Positions 1 through 5,226 of a stretch of DNA of 64,000 nucleotides are shown here, one piece after another. Origin of the DNA: Sandaracinobacter neustonicus (GTDB lineage: Bacteria; Pseudomonadota; Alphaproteobacteria; Sphingomonadales; Sphingomonadaceae); NCBI RefSeq assembly GCF_006385875.1, contig NZ_VFSU01000030.1, positions 1-64,000 of the forward strand. Reading direction: 5' to 3'. The position numbers and the translations under genes were made by a program. The notes beneath the pieces are model-generated. The model was not told the origin of the DNA, ran no database searches, and was given only the letters and a program-made list of their open reading frames with translations. Each line of letters opens with the position of its first letter. The stretch's first letter is position 1.

Positions 1-768
1 GCCTTGCACGGTGGTTTCGCTCATTTCGTCGGCGATCGTATGGCCACCGTCGCCAGCCAGACGATCGACACAGGTGCGGACCAAGAAATGCGTGCCGAGC
101 GCCTGTGTTTCGCAGAAGAACTCGTAAATGTCGTTCTCTCGATCGCCAATGTGAACCAGTCGCTCCGGATCGCCTAGCAGGGTGGTCGATTGACGCATAT
201 TCTCGAGCCAGCGGTAGCTCTCCTTCTCCTCGATCGGCACGCGCGTGGGATTGATCCGCCGCTTCAACGCGTTGGCGCCCTTGAACTTGGTGCGGGTCCA
301 GAATTTCGCCGCTGTCAGACCCAGTGGCAATCCCTCAGTCGTGATCGCAAGGCTGGAGTGCATGAGCAGGCCGCAGACCGTATGAAGCCGAAGCCGACCA
401 TTCTCATCACGCCGGCTCGGCGCAAGCCCGATGGCGCCAATCGTTTCAGGATTGCGCCTTTGATAGGAGAATTCGGTGGTGTCCTGTAAAACCAGGATGA
501 ACCCCTCAAGCGCCGCCGCGCGTGTCCGTGTCGCCTGAAAATGCCCGGCAAGTATGTCTCCCTCGTTCACCGAGCCATTAGACAAAAAACGGTAGGCCGC
601 CTTTGTATTGGCCCAGTCTTGACACGCCATCGGTATCGGTGCGCCAATCGCTCCTGCCATCTGCTTAAGCATCGTTCGAAGCCGTTCGCCCAGTCGCTTA
701 TCACGAAAGGCGGCGGGATCGACTTCCCCGTCAGCCCATCCTGCCGCATCGAAAACGGACGTCTCCAC
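1..768 (-). CDS. IS4-family Tn5-like transposase (C-terminus outside the window)
   Basis: DDE transposase of the IS4/IS50 group, which cuts and pastes its own element. Translating the minus strand from a GTG at 768 gives an uninterrupted frame to the window edge. It holds FRDKRLGERL (the N-terminal region typical of Tn5-type enzymes), MACQDWANTKAAYRF, then LQDTTEFSY with the first catalytic Asp, and IGDRENDIYEF with the second. The catalytic Glu lies beyond the edge. In-frame stop codons upstream limit the start to the GTG at 768 or a nearby TTG at about 780. No frameshift is visible in the part present, so the copy may still be active. Confidence 0.85.
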   Translation of the reverse strand, partial: METSVFDAAGWADGEVDPAAFRDKRLGERLRTMLKQMAGAIGAPIPMACQDWANTKAAYRFLSNGSVNEGDILAGHFQATRTRAAALEGFILVLQDTTEFSYQRRNPETIGAIGLAPSRRDENGRLRLHTVCGLLMHSSLAITTEGLPLGLTAAKFWTRTKFKGANALKRRINPTRVPIEEKESYRWLENMRQSTTLLGDPERLVHIGDRENDIYEFFCETQALGTHFLVRTCVDRLAGDGGHTIADEMSETTVQG

Positions 769-888
769 GTTGCACCCCGCCAACCGATTCAGGTGCCAGG
801 GAATGAATCATGCTTGATTCCAGACGGGCAATGCTCATGCGGCCAACGGAATCACGCTCGCGACCACTTGTGGGTAATTGAAAGGCAG
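1..888 (-). mobile_element. IS4-family (Tn5/IS50-like) insertion sequence, partial
   Basis: The transposase gene runs off the left edge of the window. The outer end is placed near 888 because the minus-strand sequence there (CTGCCTTTCAATTACCCACA, then AGT) resembles the IS50 outside end CTGACTCTTATACACAAGT. Only one end is visible, so the target duplication cannot be checked. The insertion point falls within the signal-peptide codons of the neighbouring lipoprotein gene. The end position is an inference from similarity. Confidence 0.7.
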
Positions 889-1271
889 CAATCCCCGCAG
901 CATTTTCCGCAGCATTGGCTCTTGCAACCGCCGGGTGCAGCGGCAACCAGCCGCCACGCACCCCGCCCGCCATGGTTCCCGCCGGGGATCCGGTGAATTG
1001 TGTGCAGACCAGCCAGATTCGCTCCACGCAGGTGCAGGACGATCAAACGATCGACTTCACAATGCGCAACGGGCAGGTGTTCCGCAACACCTTGCCCAAC
1101 CGCTGCCCCGGCCTCGGCTTCAGCCGCGCCTTCAGCTACAGCACCTCCACCTCGCAGCTGTGCAGTGTGGACATCATCACCGTCATCGAACAGGGCGGCG
1201 GTCCCCGCCGCGGCGCCTCCTGCGGCCTCGGTCAGTTCGTCCCGGCCAAACCGGCGGACGCGCCGAAATAG
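889..1271 (+). pseudogene. Lipoprotein gene decapitated by the IS
   Basis: The frame ending at 1271 reads back through a lipoprotein-like signal (AIPAAFSAALALATAGCSG, with a plausible lipidated Cys) and is then cut by the IS end and an in-frame TGA at 879-881. The mature part contains DPVNCVQTSQIRSTQVQDD, a Cys-rich domain resembling small DUF6491-type lipoproteins of sphingomonads (family assignment uncertain). The only start left is a TTG at 915, inside the hydrophobic core, so export would be impaired. Before the phage inserted, this gene would have ended next to tRNA-Phe. The body of the gene is intact, consistent with a recent insertion. Confidence 0.6.
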
Positions 1272-1292
1272 GGCAGCACCGCGCCTAAACTG

Positions 1293-1324
1293 CACCATTT
1301 TCAGACCAGAGAGGGAAAATGGTG
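1293..1324. repeat. Hairpin overlapping attL
   Basis: A perfect 10-bp inverted repeat, CACCATTTTC (1293-1302) and GAAAATGGTG (1315-1324), has a 12-nt loop. The right arm lies within the 23-bp att repeat and includes the tRNA CCA end. In the uninterrupted host this hairpin would directly follow tRNA-Phe and could have been its terminator. The mirrored arm is absent at attR. Confidence 0.7.
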
Positions 1325-1336
1325 CCCAGGGACGGG
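1314..1336. other. attL (23-bp direct repeat)
   Basis: Identical to 10290-10312. It starts GGAAAATGGTGCCCAGG and ends GACGGG, with mismatches immediately outside on both sides. It is the displaced 3' end of tRNA-Phe (minus strand) and marks the left junction between host and phage DNA. Confidence 0.9.
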
Positions 1337-1365
1337 GACGAATAAATAAGCAAAAACAGACAGTT

Positions 1366-1386
1366 AGCCAAATCAAAGGGCTAAAA
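1366..1386. repeat. Small hairpin in the phage intergenic region
   Basis: TTAGCC and GGCTAA form a 6-bp stem around a 9-nt A-rich loop. It is one of several small foldable segments between attL and rep, a region where filamentous phages usually keep replication or packaging signals. No specific function can be read from it. Confidence 0.4.
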
Positions 1387-1465
1387 CCGGCTGTTTTGCT
1401 CCTAGGGCGCGCTTCGCATTTGGCGAGCGTGTTTGCGCATGTATCGGCCGATTCGCGGACGCTCC

Positions 1466-1491
1466 TACCCCCGCATGGTAATACGGGGGTA
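1466..1491. promoter_or_regulatory. Hairpin upstream of rep, candidate replication origin
   Basis: A perfect 8-bp stem, TACCCCCG (1466-1473) and CGGGGGTA (1484-1491), has a 10-nt loop CATGGTAATA, 26 bp before the rep start. A stable GC-rich hairpin next to the initiator gene is where inovirus plus-strand origins are often found. It could instead control rep translation. No nick-site consensus is recognised. Confidence 0.5.
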
Positions 1492-1516
1492 TTTTGGATT
1501 TGGGGGGGTCAGCATC

Positions 1517-2569
1517 ATGACTCCTGACCAACTTGCTGAATGTCGTTTCGTCGGCTCTTCGGTGGACTGGCTAGACGTACGCGTTCGATCAGATTTTTTC
1601 GAAGCAAGGGATAAATTGCTGGACGCGCTCGGCGGCGAGGTAGCGCGCAGCAAGCTTGAGGCGTTCGATCCACCCAATCGAATGGGTTATGAGTTTGGTG
1701 TTAAAGTTACGTCAGCACCTGCTGTCGGCTCGCTGTCGTTGGTCGGCGGCCATAGAGCGGCGCGTGGTTGGTCCATGTTCTCAGGATCTCAACGTTGCGC
1801 AGATTGGCTTTGGCGATTTTTGCGAGTGGAGAGCACTGACGTGCTTGCGCAGGGTAGGCTGCATCAAGTGAATCGCGTGGATGCGGCTTTCGATTTCATG
1901 TACTCTGGACCGCCTGAGCTACTGTTTCGTCATGGTTTGTCGATGTGCGCGGAATATGATCTCGCCAACTATCGAGAAGGTCGCCCAGGGCGCGGTGAAA
2001 CGCTCTACATGGGTTGGGAGAAGAAGCCGGCGTGCGAGCGGAAGCGTACGAACTCGGCACCTATTTACGCGGCACGCTTGTATCAGAAGGGGTACGAGCA
2101 AGGCGCAGGCATCGGCGCGATTGGAATCTCTCCGGATTGGTGGCGCTTTGAGGTGATGTTGCGGCCTGACAAGCCTGCATCAAAAGAACGCGCATTTATG
2201 CTTTCGGTAGATCAGATCGGGGACGGGACGCGTTGGACACGTGCATTTTTGAACAGTTTGGGGTATGAGTTTAGTGAGCGAAAACCGCATGCGATATCCA
2301 GTCCTGTGGAGGCTGTGGCGGTAGGCAAGAGGGCAGTGGCCGTGAAGAATCTGAGGTCTTTGAGTCATATGACAGACCAGTACGCAGCTGCGGCGCAATC
2401 GTTGGCTGAGCTTGTCGGCTGGGATCGGGTCGAAACTATCGTGATGGACGCGCTTCGTGAGACGCGTGAGGGCCGGAAGCCGGGGGACGGCCTTCGCCGG
2501 CTCGCGGATGACATCTGGACCGACGATCATGCGCCCGAATTCAGAGAGCTTCGTGACACGACGCACTGA
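1517..2569 (+). CDS. Phage replication initiation protein (Rep_trans/RstA-like)
   Basis: About 350 residues. It probably nicks the phage origin to start rolling-circle replication, as RstA does in CTX phage. The supporting stretch is ARLYQKGYEQG followed by PDWWRFEVMLRPDK, which matches the conserved R-x-Y-x-K-G and W-x-R-x-E motifs of the replication-initiation-factor family. The open frame extends up to 1433, but ATG 1517 is preceded by a G-rich ribosome-binding site (about 1502-1509) and gives an N-terminus of normal length. It is the first phage gene after attL, with the hairpin at 1466-1491 just upstream. Length suits the family (about 350-400 residues). Confidence 0.8.
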   Translation: MTPDQLAECRFVGSSVDWLDVRVRSDFFEARDKLLDALGGEVARSKLEAFDPPNRMGYEFGVKVTSAPAVGSLSLVGGHRAARGWSMFSGSQRCADWLWRFLRVESTDVLAQGRLHQVNRVDAAFDFMYSGPPELLFRHGLSMCAEYDLANYREGRPGRGETLYMGWEKKPACERKRTNSAPIYAARLYQKGYEQGAGIGAIGISPDWWRFEVMLRPDKPASKERAFMLSVDQIGDGTRWTRAFLNSLGYEFSERKPHAISSPVEAVAVGKRAVAVKNLRSLSHMTDQYAAAAQSLAELVGWDRVETIVMDALRETREGRKPGDGLRRLADDIWTDDHAPEFRELRDTTH

Positions 2570-2578
2570 GGTCTAAGA

Positions 2579-3196
2579 ATGGTAACTAATGACCGCAGTG
2601 AAATTGCGCACCTTATTCGTGACTTAAGATCGGAAGCAGCATCTTATAATCGCCAATGGCACGTTTGGCTTGGGCTTGCTTCCGGTGGAGGTGCCGTCGC
2701 AATCCTGTCCTTTGCTGCCAATCTTCCTGATCCCGATTTTGCTTTGCGCCGGTTGCTGCCGACATTGGTCGCCTTTACGTCGGGGATTGTGTTTTCCGGC
2801 TTTGCTCTATTCGCTGCGTCGCGTCGCATATCATCATTAGAAGGGCACCATGCAGCAGCTTTCACGCGCGGCGAGCTGGATGACGCAATCAAGAAAATAC
2901 CGATCATGATGTCTGCGCCGGCGAGCTTGGCCTATGAGCATAATGCGGCACGCAATCGGCTAACGAAGGAACGGGAACAGAGTCACCAGGAAGCGGAAGC
3001 GGAGTGGAAGTTCCATTTGAAATGGAAGGCAGCTAGCCGGCTTTTTATTGGCTTGGCGGTCGTTGGTTTTGTAGCAGGCTTGGTGTTGCCACTTGTTCAT
3101 ATTGGCACTGGCGGCAACTTCGCCCCGCCGCCAAGCGGCGAGGTAGCTACAGGCGACAGCCCTTCACCGCGCACTCCGACTAAAAAAGTGCAATAG
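2579..3196 (+). CDS. Phage membrane protein of unknown function
   Basis: 205 residues, unrecognised. Hydrophobic segments lie at about residues 28-47, 60-82 and 155-178. Between the last two is a charged, probably helical stretch (EREQSHQEAEAEWKFHLKWK), and the tail is Pro/Ser-rich. The gene begins 10 bp after rep and was probably co-transcribed with it. A hairpin terminator follows directly. Membrane proteins at this position in temperate filamentous phages can be accessory genes such as superinfection-exclusion factors, but nothing here proves that. It does not resemble pI, pIV or a coat protein. Confidence 0.7.
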   Translation: MVTNDRSEIAHLIRDLRSEAASYNRQWHVWLGLASGGGAVAILSFAANLPDPDFALRRLLPTLVAFTSGIVFSGFALFAASRRISSLEGHHAAAFTRGELDDAIKKIPIMMSAPASLAYEHNAARNRLTKEREQSHQEAEAEWKFHLKWKAASRLFIGLAVVGFVAGLVLPLVHIGTGGNFAPPPSGEVATGDSPSPRTPTKKVQ

Positions 3197-3211
3197 TAAC
3201 ACTGCACTTTT
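3184..3211 (+). terminator. Terminator after rep and the membrane-protein gene
   Basis: A perfect 9-bp stem, AAAAGTGCA (3184-3192) and TGCACTTTT (3203-3211), has a 10-nt loop and overlaps the stop codon at 3194-3196. A T run ends the right arm and an A run starts the left one, so it can stop transcription from both sides, including the leftward 55-residue ORF. Confidence 0.7.
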
Positions 3212-3214
3212 GTC

Positions 3215-3382
3215 TCATTTTTGAGATTTTGAAAGTTTGCTCGGGCTGATGAGGCGGCTTTGGTCGAAGTAGGCCATCGTGGAACTATCAACGACGCCGA
3301 CCTCGTGGAGCATGGCGGCCGTCTGGTGGATCGATTCAAAAACATCGTTTTTGTATCGTGGTTTTTGCTTCTTGCCGGTCAT
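3215..3382 (-). CDS. 55-residue ORF like the N-terminus of HigA-type antitoxins
   Basis: ATG at 3382, stop at 3215-3217. The product begins MTGKKQKPRYKNDVFESIHQ and continues TAAMLHEVGVVDSSTMAYFD. This fits the start of HigA-like XRE antitoxins (pattern Y-x-S/N-D-x-x-x-x-IH-x-TA-x-x-L-x-x-x-G-x-x-x-x-x-TM-x-x-FD). In those proteins a helix-turn-helix domain follows, but here the frame ends about 15 residues later. No HigB-like toxin gene is adjacent. It lies downstream of the phage repressor on the same strand, with two inverted repeats between them. It may be a remnant or a real small regulator. The similarity is from recognition only. Confidence 0.5.
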   Translation of the reverse strand: MTGKKQKPRYKNDVFESIHQTAAMLHEVGVVDSSTMAYFDQSRLISPSKLSKSQK

Positions 3383-3403
3383 TTTCGTACATTATCTCGA
3401 GCA

Positions 3404-3419
3404 GTTGCCACATGGCAAC
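3404..3419. promoter_or_regulatory. Inverted repeat, copy 1 (candidate operator)
   Basis: GTTGCCACATGGCAAC has 7-bp arms around a CA centre. It is identical to 3439-3454, spaced 35 bp start to start. It lies between the repressor and the 55-residue ORF, so repressor binding is a reasonable inference. Confidence 0.6.
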
Positions 3420-3438
3420 TGGGTCCGATTTGGGACGA

Positions 3439-3454
3439 GTTGCCACATGGCAAC
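3439..3454. promoter_or_regulatory. Inverted repeat, copy 2 (candidate operator or terminator)
   Basis: A second identical copy of GTTGCCACATGGCAAC, followed directly by five T on the plus strand and ending just before the repressor stop codon (3458-3460). This copy alone could also act as a short rightward terminator. The exact repetition favours a protein-binding site. Confidence 0.6.
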
Positions 3455-3457
3455 TTT

Positions 3458-3970
3458 TTAGCTGGCGGCCTCTAACCCAAAGATTTCTTTTATCTCTTTT
3501 GCTCGTTGTGCGTGTATCACATTGTCAGCAATCTGCTGAATTTCGTCGTCCGTCCACGCTGCTGGATTGTTTTGTTGGATGATGAGATTCTGCATCGACT
3601 GGCAGAGAGCTTGAAGCGCTTCAACTTCGGGGCTGACGATGATGTTTGAATCGTTTGTGGCTGCGATCCAGAGGATTTGCTCGGCGGTTAGTTGGAAGGC
3701 AGGCGTCATAGCCAGCCTCGGATAGCCTGCGACGGCAGCTATCATGCACGTGCGCACATTCAGTCCAAGGCCTTCGAGAAGCTCAGAATAATCTCTGGTT
3801 AAATTATTCTTTTGCTCGCCGCTAAGCAGTTCATTTATTTGTGATTTCGACCAACCAATGCGACGACCGGCCGAAAGCTGGGTCAGATTTAAGTCACGAA
3901 ATCTAGTGATGACGATTTGGTTGAGCGCATTGCGCGTGTCGTCCGACATCTCAATTTTCGAACTTTTCAC
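3458..3970 (-). CDS. Phage HTH repressor
   Basis: 170 residues with an N-terminal helix-turn-helix: RFRDLNLTQLSAGRRIGWSK, then SQINELLSGEQKNNLTRDYS, which reads as an XRE-type fold (residues about 24-62). The C-terminal part is acidic and probably mediates dimerisation. GTG 3970 was chosen as start because GGAG lies 7 nt upstream; ATG 3949 is the alternative. It is divergent from the ssDNA-binding-like gene, and the 87-bp gap between them (3971-4057) should hold both promoters. By position it is the lysogeny repressor of the phage. Confidence 0.75.
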   Translation of the reverse strand: MKSSKIEMSDDTRNALNQIVITRFRDLNLTQLSAGRRIGWSKSQINELLSGEQKNNLTRDYSELLEGLGLNVRTCMIAAVAGYPRLAMTPAFQLTAEQILWIAATNDSNIIVSPEVEALQALCQSMQNLIIQQNNPAAWTDDEIQQIADNVIHAQRAKEIKEIFGLEAAS

Positions 3971-4057
3971 GTTGAACTCCGAACCGGTGTTGAGCTTCTG
4001 AACATAGCACAGCAGTCTCTGCTAGCCAAAACAAAAGGCAAGTAGGAGCGCTGAAAA

Positions 4058-4342
4058 ATGCAAATTGAAATAGAAATTGTTGATGAACCGATCACGCGTA
4101 GCGGTGTCAGCAAGAAAACTGGAAACGCGTATACGATCACAACGCAAAAAGCGTTTTTGCACAACCCATCTGAAAAGTATCCGACGAGCTTTGAATTCTT
4201 TCTTCGCACCGGCGAAGTCTTCAAACCCGGCCGTTATACGCTTTCGGCCGATGCATTTTACATCGACCGCGAAGGCAGGCTAGCCCTTGGTATTGAGCGC
4301 GGGCTTGTGCCTTTGACCTCGCCGACTGTGAAAGCTGGTTGA
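4058..4342 (+). CDS. Phage single-stranded DNA-binding protein (gpV-like)
   Basis: 94 residues, soluble, beta-rich in appearance (MQIEIEIVDEPITRSGVSKK, then TGNAYTITTQKAFLHNP). Size, composition and position match the gpV-type helix-destabilising proteins of inoviruses, which coat plus-strand DNA before packaging. ATG 4058 has TAGGAG 9 nt upstream. It opens the rightward structural operon. The function rests mainly on position and size, since these proteins diverge quickly. Confidence 0.65.
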   Translation: MQIEIEIVDEPITRSGVSKKTGNAYTITTQKAFLHNPSEKYPTSFEFFLRTGEVFKPGRYTLSADAFYIDREGRLALGIERGLVPLTSPTVKAG

Positions 4343-4401
4343 ATTAAGCCAAATTTGCGGCGCAAACCTGCTAATTTCAATCGGTTAGAAGGAGAAATGT
4401 C

Positions 4402-4617
4402 ATGGTAGCTGTTCCGGATGCACTCGTGACTGGTGCCCTCAACTTAGCTGCGATTCTGTTGTCTGCTCTTGGGCCGGTAATTTTAATATTGGCTGTGCAC
4501 GTTGCTGTACTTCGCCCGATCAGAAAATATAACGAGGCATGTAGAGCGAGATATCAAAGAGACTTACATGCACTACAAAGGGTGTGGGAAGGTGTAGATT
4601 ATGGCCGCAATTCTTGA
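4402..4617 (+). CDS. Small phage membrane protein (71 aa)
   Basis: One long hydrophobic stretch (about residues 10-36, ALNLAAILLSALGPVILILA) is followed by a basic, hydrophilic tail. ATG 4402 has a strong AAGGAG site. The stop overlaps the next tiny ORF by 17 nt, which suggests translational coupling. In filamentous phages this position holds minor coat (pVII/pIX-like) or morphogenesis proteins. It cannot be assigned to one of them. Confidence 0.65.
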   Translation: MVAVPDALVTGALNLAAILLSALGPVILILAVHVAVLRPIRKYNEACRARYQRDLHALQRVWEGVDYGRNS

Positions 4618-4696
4618 TGTGCTGATTCTATCAGTCCTCAGTTTTGTACTTTGCGTTGGATGCTGGATTATCTGGCAGTTCAAGCGGCCCATCTAA
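4601..4696 (+). CDS. Tiny phage membrane protein (31 aa), minor-coat candidate
   Basis: ATG 4601 to TAA 4694-4696. The product starts MAAILDVLILSVLSFVLCVG, continues through a second hydrophobic stretch (CWIIWQ) and ends in basic FKRPI. Its length and single membrane span match pVII/pIX-type tip proteins (about 30 residues). The start lies inside the previous gene in another frame, so translation would be coupled. Confidence 0.55.
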   Translation: MAAILDVLILSVLSFVLCVGCWIIWQFKRPI

Positions 4697-4704
4697 CCAA
4701 CAAG

Positions 4705-4757
4705 TTGCCGGCCTGTGGCAAGCGGGCGGGGGCAGGGTCGGACTTGTACCCCGCCCG
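4705..4757. promoter_or_regulatory. Two hairpins in the coat-gene region, candidate packaging or attenuation signal
   Basis: The first stem is TTGCC/GGCAA (4705-4709 and 4717-4721). The second is much stronger: CGGGCGGGG (4723-4731) and CCCCGCCCG (4749-4757) around a 17-nt loop. Between two small membrane-protein genes there is no need for such a structure as coding sequence. Inoviruses package by a hairpin on single-stranded DNA, so this is a candidate. A transcription attenuator is the alternative. Confidence 0.5.
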
Positions 4758-4776
4758 TAAAATCAGGTGAGATTTC

Positions 4777-4989
4777 ATGATCGTCGTTACGTGTGTTCCG
4801 GTCGTTGATTCACCGCCTAATGCGGTTTGTCCTGTCGGACACGTTTCAACCTTGGTCGAGCTCGCAGAGCCCAGCCCGGCCATGGCTCCCAGCGAGTTTT
4901 TTGGTGTCGTGGCGGTTGTTGTCTTCCTTCACTTCCTGATGCTCGTTTTTGGAAAAGGGCTCTCGATTGTCGAAAGGGGATATAGATAA
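4777..4989 (+). CDS. Small phage membrane protein (70 aa)
   Basis: The hydrophilic N-terminal half has two Cys (MIVVTCVPVVDSPPNAVCPV). A single membrane span lies at about residues 42-60 (FFGVVAVVVFLHFLMLVFGK), followed by a short basic tail. AGGTGAGA precedes the ATG. The stop overlaps the next start (TAATG), so it is coupled to the coat candidate. It could be a minor coat protein. It lacks the acidic N-terminus typical of pVIII. Confidence 0.6.
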   Translation: MIVVTCVPVVDSPPNAVCPVGHVSTLVELAEPSPAMAPSEFFGVVAVVVFLHFLMLVFGKGLSIVERGYR

Positions 4990-5150
4990 TGGAACCAACG
5001 ACTTATGAAGTGTTGATTGCTGCCCTCGGCGATGAGGTCGGCGCGTTCATGAGCGAATTCGTGCTACCGGGGACCGTCGTGCTCCTGGGCTTGATGGCGG
5101 CCTCCACCGCCATCCGATACATCCGTGGCATGTTCCGAAGTGCAACCTAA
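4989..5150 (+). CDS. Candidate major coat protein (pVIII-like, 53 aa)
   Basis: ATG 4989 (overlapping the previous stop) to TAA 5148-5150. The layout is that of an inovirus major coat protein: an amphipathic, acidic N-terminal part (E2, E7, D15, E16, E23), one membrane span (about residues 25-42, VLPGTVVLLGLMAASTAI) and a basic C-terminus (R43, R46, R50) to contact DNA. There is no cleavable signal peptide, as in Pf3 coat protein. Alternative: a minor coat protein, with the true pVIII among its neighbours. Confidence 0.6.
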   Translation: MEPTTYEVLIAALGDEVGAFMSEFVLPGTVVLLGLMAASTAIRYIRGMFRSAT

Positions 5151-5222
5151 GTGACGGTTTTTACCGCCATTTTATGCGGTTGCACGCTTTCCATAGTCTT
5201 CGCCCTCGGGTTGAAAGGCTGA
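5151..5222 (+). CDS. Possible 23-residue membrane peptide
   Basis: A GTG begins directly after the coat-protein stop (TAAGTG) and the frame ends with TGA at 5220-5222, 4 bp before the pIII-like gene. The product, MTVFTAILCGCTLSIVFALG plus LKG, is one hydrophobic span. It exactly fills the gap between two genes, but there is no independent ribosome-binding site, so it could be chance. Confidence 0.35.
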   Translation: MTVFTAILCGCTLSIVFALGLKG

Positions 5223-5226
5223 AAAG

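Noticed and set aside
3097-3345. 82-residue minus-strand frame ending at 3097
   Set aside because: It is another frame of the region that encodes the 55-residue HigA-like ORF and crosses the terminator hairpin. The product is low-complexity.
4008-4057. A specific phage repressor operator in the repressor/SSB-like divergent gap
   Set aside because: The gap must contain promoters, but I found no repeat shared with the 16-bp palindromes and no clear -35/-10 pair.
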